Shown here: one piece after another, positions 22,715 to 30,538 of the stretch
Layout of the letters: every line of letters starts with the position of its first letter
How positions within the stretch are numbered: the first letter of the stretch is position 1
Made by a program: the position numbers and the translations under genes
The notes under the pieces: generated by a model
Databases searched by the model: none
What the model was told of the DNA's origin: nothing
What the model saw: only the letters and a program-made list of their open reading frames with translations
Assembly (NCBI GenBank): GCA_028286915.1
Contig: JAQBQQ010000020.1
Location: 1-38,511, forward strand
DNA length: 38,511 nt
From: Candidatus Peribacteria bacterium
Lineage (GTDB): Bacteria; Patescibacteriota; Gracilibacteria; Peribacterales; Peribacteraceae
Direction: 5' to 3'

Positions 22715-25700
22715 TTATACTTTTTTGGAAGCGGTAACAGGAGTGTCCAATGTCTGAATAAGATATTCAACAGAAAGGAGTTCCTGTTTGTCTTTAAATG
22801 ATGTGATATCAAATTTTAACTGAGTGCCCCGGTCATAATATTCCTGGGGACTGGTTGTCGTTTCCACTTTAATCCGGTCCAGACTTGCCTGTAAATCCGC
22901 TGCTTCCGCTTCGCCTTTCTTCGCGACTAAAGCGGTTGCCTCGCGTTCAACAGCATTACGGAATGCCAGACTGGCTGTATAACGGGCCATATCTGCGCCG
23001 TCCGCGAACCAATTTCCCTGATTATATTTTTCAATCTGTCCGTTCAGGCGGTTAAGGTCATGGGACAGTTCTGTAATCAATGTGGCTTTTGCTATTTTTT
23101 TTGCATCGGTGTCATTGAGAGCAATAAGCACATTCATTTGTACGACTTTTTCTTCCGTTTCCTGCTTCATAAAGGACTGCACAGCCTTGCGACGTTCCGG
23201 AGCATGTACGGGCAGCTTGGCGTACTCAGCATAGGTAAGAGTTTTCTTTACGCCGTTTAATTGAAATTCCACAGTTTCTTTTTCATTTCCTTTGGCTCGT
23301 TCGGCCAGTCGTGCTGTGGCTTCCGCTTCACGGAAAATATCCGGCTGGAACGTGTCATAACGGCTGAATGTAATGTTACCGATATAGGCGAGGGCTGTTT
23401 GTACGAAAGTGGACTTACGTGCGTCGTAAGCTGGCTGGAGTTCCCCGGGCCTTCCCTGGTCCAGTTTTTCAAAATGTTTTTGGATAAGAGCACGGCAAAT
23501 TTCGTTGCGCGTATGTGTATTGCCATCCGCGACAGTGTCATAGGCTTTCTGGCTGTCATCTATAACACGGGCGGCAATAATTTCATCACCATGATTATGG
23601 GAGCCCGGCTTGAATTCCTCCAGCTTCGCAAACAGTTGTGATTCCGGCATTTTTGCCCAGTCATTGGCATTCATGCTCCATTTTTCCCGTGAGTATTCCA
23701 TTTCCTTCATGGCCCAAGCCGTTCCGCCGATAACAAGCCCGACCGGAAGCATGGCGACCATCACGCTGCCACCACCACCACCACCTGTAAAAATAGCGTA
23801 GCCCGTTGCGCCCAGTCCCACGGCACCACTTGCAGCTTCTGCCGCATGCATTTTGTTCATTTCAGCATATAGTTCTTTCAATTCAGGGTTATTTGTATCC
23901 TGAATGCGCTGGGTATTGGCTTTCCATTCCACGATAGCCATGGCGATACCGAATGCATCGGCACCGGCACTGAGTGTTGTTCCGGCAACACGCAGGCCGC
24001 TGGCAATTTTGGCAGCACGCAGTATTGCTTTTTCTGCATCAGCGCCTTTTGCCATAGCTCTCAGTAATGAAGCGCGGGCAATAGTGCTTTTCATGATTTT
24101 TTCCACCAATGCAGGGTCGGTACCCTTAAGCATGTCTGCTACTTCATCGGCATTTTTGCCCAGTCTGGCAGCTGCCTCCAGGAATTTTTCGCTGGCTTCG
24201 CCACTAGGCTTTAACTTTGCCGCTTCTGTCGCCATGTCGGCAGCGGTTGTACCGGTTTTCGCTGCATTTCCCGCTGTATCAGCAGCGTCAGCGGCCTTTG
24301 CTCCTGTCTTTGCCGCATCCGCAGCATCGTCGGCTACACCGGCTGCTTTGGCTGCGTCATCAGCTGAGCTTGCCGCCTTTGCAGCATCATCCGCGGCTCC
24401 CGCTGCGTTTCCGGCATTTCCTGCTGCGCTTGCACTTTCAGAAGCGGTTTCCGTAGTATTTGGTATTAATTTTACAAATTCCTCTGCAAAGGATTTTTTA
24501 TCTCGCATTCCCTTTGCTGTATTAATAATCTTTTTCACATAATCCGGGGCATTATCTGGAATATCTTTCACGGCAGCGAATGCATCATGAAGTTTATCTG
24601 ATAATTTCGTAATTTGATTTTCGAGTGTGAGTAATTCACTCTTGGAAAATCCCATTTGCCTTATGAGTTCATCGGGGCGCATTTTCATTTGCTCCAATGT
24701 GTTTCTAAGGACTATGAGTTTTTCTGTGGCTTCTACCAGTTCATCGGCATTGCCGATTTTTACCAGCGTCATTGCCTGACGCATTTGCCTTGCACGTGAA
24801 CCAATAATCGGCCATCCGCCTAGTTTATTGATAAAGACGGATTTCCCATCGCCTGAAAGGATGCCAAGTGTTTTTACACCGTCTATAAGCAGCATAATGG
24901 GCCAGCCAGCTGTTTTTCCGACAATACGTAGCACACTGCCTTTCATTCCATGGGAGAGAAGACCGGGGCTTCCGCGTAACAGAATACTCAGTGCAGCACT
25001 GTCCAGAACATATAAAACGCCGGCAGCACCATATACTTTTAATAAACTGCGTCCTTTGTATTCCTCGCCAAGAATATTTGCTTTGGCATAATTTAAAAGA
25101 TCACCGGCAATTTCCAGATGTTTACCGCCATACACCATAAAGGTTTTTCCTCCTTCTGTTATCACTCCTCCGCCGTGTTGGAGCAATTGTTCGAACGCTC
25201 CGCCTACATCGCCATCTGCAATACGTTCCCCAAAATTCCAGCCAGCTTTTACTGCCTCACTTACGGTATTGACGGCAGGCTTTGCTATATCGGCACTTGT
25301 TTTAATAGCTTCTGTACCTGCTTCAGCTGCACCGCTTGCAAGTGGTTTAACTGCCGCAATTCCCGTACCTGCTGCCGATGCAGCATCAGCCACTTGTTGC
25401 TTTAGATCGTCCAGGCTTTTAATAGAGCCTTTTACATATTTATTATAGACATAATATAATCCATAGCTGCCTGCAGCCAGGAGTCCCACCCCTGGAATCC
25501 ACGGCAGCCATTTCTTCCAGCCGGTTTCTTTTGGCTGATCTTTGACTCCCTCCTCTTTACCGCCGAACATCCATTTGAGTGCTTTGTATCCCAAATACAA
25601 TCCACCGACGGTCGCAGTGGCAACCACGGCTTTTTTCTGCCAAGACCAGCTGTTTATATCTTCCACTATTTCTGATCCTTTTGTTTTGGTCTTTTCCCAC

Positions 25701-26077
25701 AGCGTTGGTTCGGGCTTGAGGGCAACTGGTGCATTGGGTATACCGGATGTTTTTATGAGTTTCTCTCTATCTTCGTGAGCTTTGCGTAAATTATCTGCTG
25801 TCTGCTTTGTAACAAAACGCTCTTCCAAGTGCTGAAGATTTTTCTGAATAGCTACACGCTCAGCGGCGCTTATTTTGTCCAAATCCACACTGCTTCGTAG
25901 AGATTTTACTTCTTCAGATCTTTTGCTTTCCTCAATTTCCAAAACAAGGTTTTCCAGAAAAACAGGCGTGTTATCAGCTGCATGCTCTTTTAATTGTTCG
26001 GCAATACTTTTGGATACTTCCGGTACCACTTCAGGGCTTTTTGCCGGCTTGCCGTAGATAAGTCTGTGTTCGCGCAT
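22715..26077 (-). CDS. Giant helical membrane protein, about 1120 aa, function unknown
   Basis: No family is recognised. A charged coiled-coil-like N-terminus (about 1-140) is followed by two likely membrane helices (AVVATATVGGLYLGYKALKWMF and WIPGVGLLAAGSYGLYYVYN). A long middle part has two more hydrophobic stretches around YGAAGVLYVLDSAALSILL and GWPIMLLIDGV. Then comes an Ala/Asp-rich block of AADDAAKAA-type repeats, encoded by 24217-24456. After it another membrane pair flanks a Gly6 run, and a helical C-terminal region of about 330 residues closes the protein. I chose the ATG at 26077, 10 nt after the upstream stop; a GTG at 26119 would overlap that gene. It is the fourth gene of a five-gene leftward operon. 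A structural envelope role is a guess. Confidence 0.8.
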   Translation of the reverse strand: MREHRLIYGKPAKSPEVVPEVSKSIAEQLKEHAADNTPVFLENLVLEIEESKRSEEVKSLRSSVDLDKISAAERVAIQKNLQHLEERFVTKQTADNLRKAHEDREKLIKTSGIPNAPVALKPEPTLWEKTKTKGSEIVEDINSWSWQKKAVVATATVGGLYLGYKALKWMFGGKEEGVKDQPKETGWKKWLPWIPGVGLLAAGSYGLYYVYNKYVKGSIKSLDDLKQQVADAASAAGTGIAAVKPLASGAAEAGTEAIKTSADIAKPAVNTVSEAVKAGWNFGERIADGDVGGAFEQLLQHGGGVITEGGKTFMVYGGKHLEIAGDLLNYAKANILGEEYKGRSLLKVYGAAGVLYVLDSAALSILLRGSPGLLSHGMKGSVLRIVGKTAGWPIMLLIDGVKTLGILSGDGKSVFINKLGGWPIIGSRARQMRQAMTLVKIGNADELVEATEKLIVLRNTLEQMKMRPDELIRQMGFSKSELLTLENQITKLSDKLHDAFAAVKDIPDNAPDYVKKIINTAKGMRDKKSFAEEFVKLIPNTTETASESASAAGNAGNAAGAADDAAKAASSADDAAKAAGVADDAADAAKTGAKAADAADTAGNAAKTGTTAADMATEAAKLKPSGEASEKFLEAAARLGKNADEVADMLKGTDPALVEKIMKSTIARASLLRAMAKGADAEKAILRAAKIASGLRVAGTTLSAGADAFGIAMAIVEWKANTQRIQDTNNPELKELYAEMNKMHAAEAASGAVGLGATGYAIFTGGGGGGSVMVAMLPVGLVIGGTAWAMKEMEYSREKWSMNANDWAKMPESQLFAKLEEFKPGSHNHGDEIIAARVIDDSQKAYDTVADGNTHTRNEICRALIQKHFEKLDQGRPGELQPAYDARKSTFVQTALAYIGNITFSRYDTFQPDIFREAEATARLAERAKGNEKETVEFQLNGVKKTLTYAEYAKLPVHAPERRKAVQSFMKQETEEKVVQMNVLIALNDTDAKKIAKATLITELSHDLNRLNGQIEKYNQGNWFADGADMARYTASLAFRNAVEREATALVAKKGEAEAADLQASLDRIKVETTTSPQEYYDRGTQLKFDITSFKDKQELLSVEYLIQTLDTPVTASKKV

Positions 26078-26087
26078 AAAAAGGGAA

Positions 26088-26498
26088 TTAGGCGGCTTTG
26101 GAAAATGCTTTTTTTGCACTCAGATAAATTGCCCGCAGAGTTTTAAGAATCACCTCCACTGTTTTGCCCGCCAATGGGGGAATAAAGTCCGCAACATCGC
26201 TTAGTACCTGGGCCGTGCCATGAGTGAGTGCCAAAATGGCCTTGCGCGTTCCGCTGCGCTTATAAGACAGTCGTTCATACACACCTTCCTGCTCCAGAAT
26301 AGTCATAATTTCCGCTTTCTGTTCGTCGGTAAAACCGGAAAACATTCTGATTAATTCCAAGTTCAGTGTTTCCTGTAGTTCTGAATTCTTTTCACGTACA
26401 GCAATGTCCATTTGCCTGGAAAGAGTCCAGAATTTCTGCAAAAATTCAGGTGTTTTTTCTGTACCAGAATCGGCCGAAACGGAAAGTGTAGCATCCAT
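26088..26498 (-). CDS. Hypothetical helical protein, 136 aa
   Basis: Unrecognised. The protein is predicted all-helical: an N-terminal region with LQKFWTLSRQMDIAVREKNSELQETLNLELI, and a middle YKRSGTRKAILALTHGTAQVLSDVADFIPPLAGKTVEVILKTLRAIYLSAKKAF that is weakly hydrophobic and may be a membrane-associated hairpin around the two prolines. The start is 2 nt after the preceding stop. It is the third gene of the operon and so probably acts with the giant protein encoded next. Confidence 0.7.
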   Translation of the reverse strand: MDATLSVSADSGTEKTPEFLQKFWTLSRQMDIAVREKNSELQETLNLELIRMFSGFTDEQKAEIMTILEQEGVYERLSYKRSGTRKAILALTHGTAQVLSDVADFIPPLAGKTVEVILKTLRAIYLSAKKAFSKAA

Positions 26499-26500
26499 AA

Positions 26501-26779
26501 TTACACGGCATGACGTAACGTTAATCCAAATGCAGAACTTTTGGTTTCTATTGTCTGTAAATCCTTCCGCTGGTCCGGTGTAAGCCAGCGCTTGTACAGC
26601 GATGCGCGGTATTCCAGATTTTTCAATTTTTTATTCAGCGTTTCCATATCATCAATTTTCCCGTCTGCTTCTGCCTTATTGAATGCGGCTTCCAGTTTGT
26701 CGATTTCCTGTTTTAAAAGATTATACATAACCACGTGATCATGTTGGGATGGAGCCAGAGAAAGAGATTTATTTTTCAT
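26501..26779 (-). CDS. Small coiled-coil protein, 92 aa
   Basis: Residues 18-60 (MYNLLKQEIDKLEAAFNKAEADGKIDDMETLNKKLKNLEYRASLYKRWL) form a strong two-helix coiled-coil pattern broken at GKID. No signal peptide or known domain is seen. It sits between the 423-aa and 136-aa genes with gaps of 6 and 2 nt, so it is surely co-translated with them. A scaffold or chaperone-like partner is possible. Confidence 0.7.
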   Translation of the reverse strand: MKNKSLSLAPSQHDHVVMYNLLKQEIDKLEAAFNKAEADGKIDDMETLNKKLKNLEYRASLYKRWLTPDQRKDLQTIETKSSAFGLTLRHAV

Positions 26780-26785
26780 TATATA

Positions 26786-28057
26786 TTAACCAATATGAAT
26801 AATGCGTCCGTTTTTCATGGTCTGTGAAAATTTCTCATGGTTCATTAATTTTTCCATTACTTTTTTAATATCACTTTCTTCCAGAGTGACCTCCTCATGA
26901 CTAGCGGCATTGCCAATATCCATAACAATCGTATTACCCTGCTTTTTTGCCGTGCGGATAGTAAGATTCCATCTGCCTTTCCCCATTCCATCTGTAATTT
27001 CCAAGGCAATAGATTTCAATTCTCTTTTGCTCTTACTGTCGATTACAATGCCTCCTTGTACAAAGTTTATTTTTCCATCGCCAATGTTTATTGGCTCTGT
27101 TCTTCCTACCAGTTCACCGTCTGGAAAACTGGCAATAGCTCCCGGAATAATACTTGGGGCAACAATAGGATTGATTGCCGGTGCCGTAGAAGAAGTAAGA
27201 GGAAATTTCTTTGCGTACTCACTGGCCCGTAGTTTTACATCCTCCATAGTCGTCATGTCCGCTGGCCGCTTTAATGCCGGTCTTAGCCGTTTTTCCATTA
27301 TTTCCTCCAGCGTTTCTTCGTTATAGGAGGCATCGAGCGTGCGTCCTTCCTTTTTGGCATTTTCACGCAGCTGGGTTTTATTGAATTCAATATTCTGGTA
27401 CGTCAGCATGATCTCCTGGCAAATATTCTTGTCATGATCTTTGGCTGGGTTTCTCTGGAATTTTAACTCCTTGTCTGCTTCCATTATTTTATAGACTTCA
27501 TGCAGCTTGGCGCCCGGTGTTTCTGCCAAAAGTGAGAGTTTGGCTGCCCACTCGCCAAAACCCATAAAGGTTAATGCTGTGGCAATTCCTTTAATGGAAG
27601 ATGCACTCATGGAATTTATCCAGTCCTGGACTTTTTCAGAGACTTCTCCGAATTTCTCTATTGCAGTACTGAAAAAATCGGTCGCTCCTTTTTGCACTGT
27701 GTTTCCAGCCTTTTGAGTTAAATTTAAAACATTTGCATATTGCCCTTTGAAGCCTTCTTGAAATACGGCAATTCTTTGTGCAGCTTCCTGAAGCGCAGGA
27801 TTTTCTTGTACACTTGTATGCAGCGCCTCAATTGTTTGATGCAGTTGTTGAATTTGCTCAGCTGTTCCTTTTGTTACACTTTCTTTTGCCGCAACAAGTG
27901 CCGGCATAATTTCATTATTTATTAAATTTTTTGCGGGTTCAATTGTGCCTTCTTTTACGGCTTTAGTTACTCTTGCTTGCAGCTCTTGCAATGTTTGTAT
28001 GGCAACCTGTGGCGTGTTAGGCGCACTTGGCCCGGTAGATGGAGCATTAATTCCCAT
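26786..28057 (-). CDS. Hypothetical protein, 423 aa, first gene of operon
   Basis: Unrecognised. The first 20 residues are Pro/Thr-rich. Residues 20-150 are long amphipathic helices (LQELQARVTKAVKEG, EQIQQLHQTIEALHTSVQENPALQEAAQRIAVFQEGF) resembling tail-fibre, apolipoprotein-like or toxin-type coiled coils. A short hydrophobic patch follows at about 150-175. The C-terminal third is mixed: a strand-rich segment (GDGKINFVQGGIVIDSKSKRELKSIALEI, then GRWNLTIRTAKKQGNTIVMDI) may form a small beta domain before a final helix pair. A near-perfect promoter lies 20-55 nt upstream, so this gene starts the operon. Confidence 0.75.
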   Translation of the reverse strand: MGINAPSTGPSAPNTPQVAIQTLQELQARVTKAVKEGTIEPAKNLINNEIMPALVAAKESVTKGTAEQIQQLHQTIEALHTSVQENPALQEAAQRIAVFQEGFKGQYANVLNLTQKAGNTVQKGATDFFSTAIEKFGEVSEKVQDWINSMSASSIKGIATALTFMGFGEWAAKLSLLAETPGAKLHEVYKIMEADKELKFQRNPAKDHDKNICQEIMLTYQNIEFNKTQLRENAKKEGRTLDASYNEETLEEIMEKRLRPALKRPADMTTMEDVKLRASEYAKKFPLTSSTAPAINPIVAPSIIPGAIASFPDGELVGRTEPINIGDGKINFVQGGIVIDSKSKRELKSIALEITDGMGKGRWNLTIRTAKKQGNTIVMDIGNAASHEEVTLEESDIKKVMEKLMNHEKFSQTMKNGRIIHIG

Positions 28058-28083
28058 AAAGTTTTTTGTGTAGGTTTCTCAAA

Positions 28084-28112
28084 ATTATAGCAGAAAACAC
28101 TGTTTTTCTCAA
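28084..28112 (-). promoter_or_regulatory. Strong promoter of the leftward five-gene operon
   Basis: On the minus strand TTGAGA (28112-28107) and TATAAT (28089-28084) are 17 nt apart, with an extended TGC before the -10. Start would be near 28077, leaving a leader of about 20 nt without a Shine-Dalgarno. Confidence 0.8.
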
Positions 28113-28157
28113 GGTATGGGTTATAAACAGAGTTTTGGCGTCTAAACGTCTACTATG

Positions 28158-28166
28158 TGCTATGAT
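28158..28166 (+). promoter_or_regulatory. Extended -10 promoter of the hpf operon
   Basis: TGC-TATGAT gives an extended -10. Transcription would start near 28173, about 19 nt before the hpf ATG at 28192. It is back to back with the leftward promoter. Confidence 0.55.
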
Positions 28167-28191
28167 TCTAACCCTCTTCTCCCTCCCGGTT

Positions 28192-28593
28192 ATGAATGTT
28201 CAGCATTTTGAAAAAGGTATGGATTATACTGCTGATGAATTCCTCATTATGGCCCGTAAAATAGGTAAAATGGCTACGTACTGTAAGAAACTCACGGATC
28301 CCTCGTCTTTTATCCGGGTGGAAGCTGAACGCAGGTCTACCAAAAAGGAGCGTGACCAGGTAAAGGTGATGGTGACGGTGGAATTGCCGAAAAAGACCCT
28401 CCGCGCCGAATCCCGTCGTCCAACCGCGCTCGATGCCATCGACCGTTGCATGGAGAAGCTGGAACCGCAGATTAAGCGCTATAAAGAGAAGATGTCCGAC
28501 GACAACCGAATCGGAAACGGAAGAAAAGGATTCGCGTTCGGACGGAAAAGCAGGCCGTTTGCCATTACAACGGTCACCGATCGTGCTTCATGA
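28192..28593 (+). CDS. HPF/RaiA-type ribosome hibernation factor
   Basis: The start at 28192 gives MNVQHFEKGMDYTADEFLIMARKIGKMATYCKKL, the usual beta-alpha opening of the S30AE fold. Then come RVEAERRSTKKERDQVKVMVTVELPKKTLRAESRRPTALDAIDRCMEKLEPQIKRYKEK, with the conserved second-helix pattern AIDxxxxKLxxQIxxYK. Short HPF/RaiA proteins bind the 30S decoding region and silence ribosomes under stress. The C-terminal 30 residues are basic and lack the long-HPF dimerisation domain. Its stop overlaps the 7TM gene start (ATGA), so translation of the two is coupled. Confidence 0.85.
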   Translation: MNVQHFEKGMDYTADEFLIMARKIGKMATYCKKLTDPSSFIRVEAERRSTKKERDQVKVMVTVELPKKTLRAESRRPTALDAIDRCMEKLEPQIKRYKEKMSDDNRIGNGRKGFAFGRKSRPFAITTVTDRAS

Positions 28594-30116
28594 CATACTT
28601 TCTCTCACTTCTTGCCATTTTGGTCGCGCTGCCCTGCACTCCTCTTGCCTATGCGGCAACGGGGGACACGCTGCCGGTACCGCCTGTACAAGCGGTCATA
28701 GAAAGTCCAACGGACATTGCCGTCGGGCGCACAATGATTTTGACGGCATCGCGTAGTATAGTGCCAGCCGGTTTTACTGGAAAAACAGAGTATGAATGGC
28801 ATGTGGCTGACCAGACGGCGCCTATTAGCAATGTGGTGGATGCGGTATACACGCCGGAAAAGCCGGGCCGCATTATGTTTACGTTAACGGTTCGCCTTGT
28901 GACAAATGACGCTATTATTTCCCAGTCTACCGTCACAAAGGAAGTAGTTGCCTACAGGCGCAAGCTGGTACTGGTGACAGATCCCACTGTCTCCGCGCAG
29001 ATGACCGGTTTTCAGCGCGATGCCGCCGAACAGGCCGGGACATATCTGCAGATTTTACGGCTGCCGGACCCTGTTCTTATGCAGCAGAATTATGAACGGA
29101 CTGTGGCGTTTTTCTCGCAAAATTCCGCATCGCTCACCGATGCCAATGCCGTCATTCTATGGATGGATGGCGTGACGGGTTTGCAGGCCTACATGCAGGC
29201 GGCGCGCGCCAATGCGGACTGGATGGCGGCGGTACGGAAGCAGAGCATTCTGGTGGTGTCTTCTACAAATCTGCATACGCTTGCCCGGGCTGCCAACGGT
29301 CCGTTTTCGGTGCTCCGGCCGCAGCGCATTGTTCTCATTCGTCCGGAGGCGCTGCAGCCGTTGCTTCTGGCGCCAAGCATTACCGACTTCCTGGTTATTT
29401 CCCGCGAGCGCGGCTTGGACTACCTGGTACTGGATACCACTACCGTGGGTGTTCGTCCGTGGAATCTGCTTTCGTGGCTGGTGAATTACATGCTGGTGCA
29501 GGGCGTATCGTCGCAGACTATTGTGCTGCTGCTCATGCTGTCTGTCATCGCCACTATTCTGGCGTTTCTTAAGCAGGTGATCGGCGTGATTACGTTCGGC
29601 CTGTTTGCGCCGTCTATTATTGCGCTCAGCATGTTGGCGCTCGGCTGGTGGGTGGGGCTGCTCTTTCTTGTATTTATTATTACAACCGGTTACCTCACAC
29701 GCGCGGCCATGCAGCGCTGGCATCTGCTGTATATTCCCAAGGTGGCCATTATTCTCTCGGTGGTCAGTATTACGCTGCTTCTGCTCCTTGGCATAGGCGC
29801 GGCATTCGGCATTGTGCTGTCGCGCGACAGCGTGTTTATTCTGCTGATCCTCTCCACTCTTGGTGAAAGTTTCCTGACAGCCAAGACCGAGCAAGGCTTA
29901 AAAGGCGCTATTTTAAGCGTATCGCAGACCATCGGTTCCGCTCTGCTCTGCGTTATTATCGTCCAGTGGCCGGCCTTTCAGGCACTCATTCTGGCGTACC
30001 CCGAACTTATTCTACTTACCTTGCCGGTGAACTTCTTTCTGGGCCGTTGGACAGGGTTGCGGCTGGTGGAATATTTCCGGTTCCAGGAAGTGTTTAGACA
30101 CCTGTATGAAGAATAG
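28590..30116 (+). CDS. 7TM membrane protein with PKD-like exterior (UUP1/7TM_transglut type)
   Basis: The 508-aa protein opens with a signal peptide (cleaved near AYA-AT). An Ig/PKD-like domain follows at about 35-115 (SPTDIAVGRTMILTASRSI...YEWHVAD...YTPEKPGRIMFTLTVRL), then an alpha/beta exterior region to about 280. The C-terminal half has seven hydrophobic helices beginning LLSWLVNYMLVQGVSSQTIVLLLMLSVIATILAFLKQVIGVITFGLFAPSIIALSMLALGWW; LVQGV, GVITFG..AP and GESF are hallmarks of the 7TM domain usually fused to an inactive transglutaminase. Here the transglutaminase is replaced by the PKD-like part. Known partners of this family are ATP-grasp ligase-like, retropepsin-like and DUF1704 proteins, and all three are fused in the next long gene. 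Confidence 0.8.
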   Translation: MTYFLSLLAILVALPCTPLAYAATGDTLPVPPVQAVIESPTDIAVGRTMILTASRSIVPAGFTGKTEYEWHVADQTAPISNVVDAVYTPEKPGRIMFTLTVRLVTNDAIISQSTVTKEVVAYRRKLVLVTDPTVSAQMTGFQRDAAEQAGTYLQILRLPDPVLMQQNYERTVAFFSQNSASLTDANAVILWMDGVTGLQAYMQAARANADWMAAVRKQSILVVSSTNLHTLARAANGPFSVLRPQRIVLIRPEALQPLLLAPSITDFLVISRERGLDYLVLDTTTVGVRPWNLLSWLVNYMLVQGVSSQTIVLLLMLSVIATILAFLKQVIGVITFGLFAPSIIALSMLALGWWVGLLFLVFIITTGYLTRAAMQRWHLLYIPKVAIILSVVSITLLLLLGIGAAFGIVLSRDSVFILLILSTLGESFLTAKTEQGLKGAILSVSQTIGSALLCVIIVQWPAFQALILAYPELILLTLPVNFFLGRWTGLRLVEYFRFQEVFRHLYEE

Positions 30117-30139
30117 GGTTGGGGTTGGGGTTGGGGTTA
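30114..30139 (+). repeat. Family A repeat, left arm of four-helix cassette
   Basis: The run of GGGTT/GGGGTT units starts at the TAG stop of the 7TM gene and is inverted relative to 30510-30535, with 22 of 23 bases matching. Four consecutive G-tracts make it quadruplex-prone. Confidence 0.85.
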
Positions 30140-30148
30140 CTTAGCTTA

Positions 30149-30526
30149 ATGCATACTATGGAATCATTTACGAATCTTGCGGCCTGGAAGGAAGGTATGA
30201 AACTTGTAAAAGAGGTCTATCGTTTGACAGGTAAATTTCCCAAAGAAGAGGTATACGGATTAACATCGCAAATGAGACGGTCATCCTCCAGTGTATTGGC
30301 TAATTTTGCTGAAGGGTTCAGTCGTACATCGACTCCGGACAAGGCATATAAATATACAATTGCCAGAGGTGAATGTTCGGAGACAAAAGCTTTCTTGCTC
30401 ATTGCTATTGAGCTTGGATTTCTTGAGCCTGAAGAGGCCAAAGTGCCTATTGAACTCACTGATCATGTTGGACGTTTGTTGAGTGGCTTGATCAGTCGAT
30501 ATACAGCTTCCCAACCCCAACCCTAA
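30149..30526 (+). CDS. Four-helix bundle protein (S23/23S rRNA intervening-sequence type)
   Basis: The 125-aa protein matches the four-helix-bundle S23 family: FTNLAAWKEGMKLVKEVYRLTGKFPKEEVYGLTSQMRRSSSSVLANFAEGFSR, where the LAAWK opening, LTSQMRR and ANFAEG are diagnostic, followed by an E/K helix with RGECSETKAFLLIAIELGFL. First found in 23S rRNA intervening sequences, the family is common in CPR genomes and related in fold to the Avd protein of diversity-generating retroelements; function unknown. Start is ATG 30149 or 30158. Its last codons and TAA stop are made from the right-arm repeat. It sits inside the operon between the 7TM gene and its fusion partner, flanked by inverted repeats. 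Confidence 0.85.
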   Translation: MHTMESFTNLAAWKEGMKLVKEVYRLTGKFPKEEVYGLTSQMRRSSSSVLANFAEGFSRTSTPDKAYKYTIARGECSETKAFLLIAIELGFLEPEEAKVPIELTDHVGRLLSGLISRYTASQPQP

Positions 30527-30535
30527 CCCCAACCC
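30510..30535 (-). repeat. Family A repeat, right arm of four-helix cassette
   Basis: The C-rich complement of the left arm. It contains the last codons and TAA stop of the four-helix-bundle gene and ends 3 nt before the GTG start of the fusion gene. Confidence 0.85.
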
Positions 30536-30538
30536 TTC

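Noticed and set aside
23763-23785. ACC trinucleotide run as a regulatory microsatellite
   Set aside because: It simply encodes the Gly6 stretch of the giant protein.
29157-29894. Minus-strand frame of 245 aa rich in Q, N, R and H
   Set aside because: Composition is that of an antisense shadow of the hydrophobic 7TM gene.
30114-30535. Telomere or chromosome end suggested by GGGTTA-like repeats
   Set aside because: The arrays are very short, internal and flanked by intact genes on both sides.
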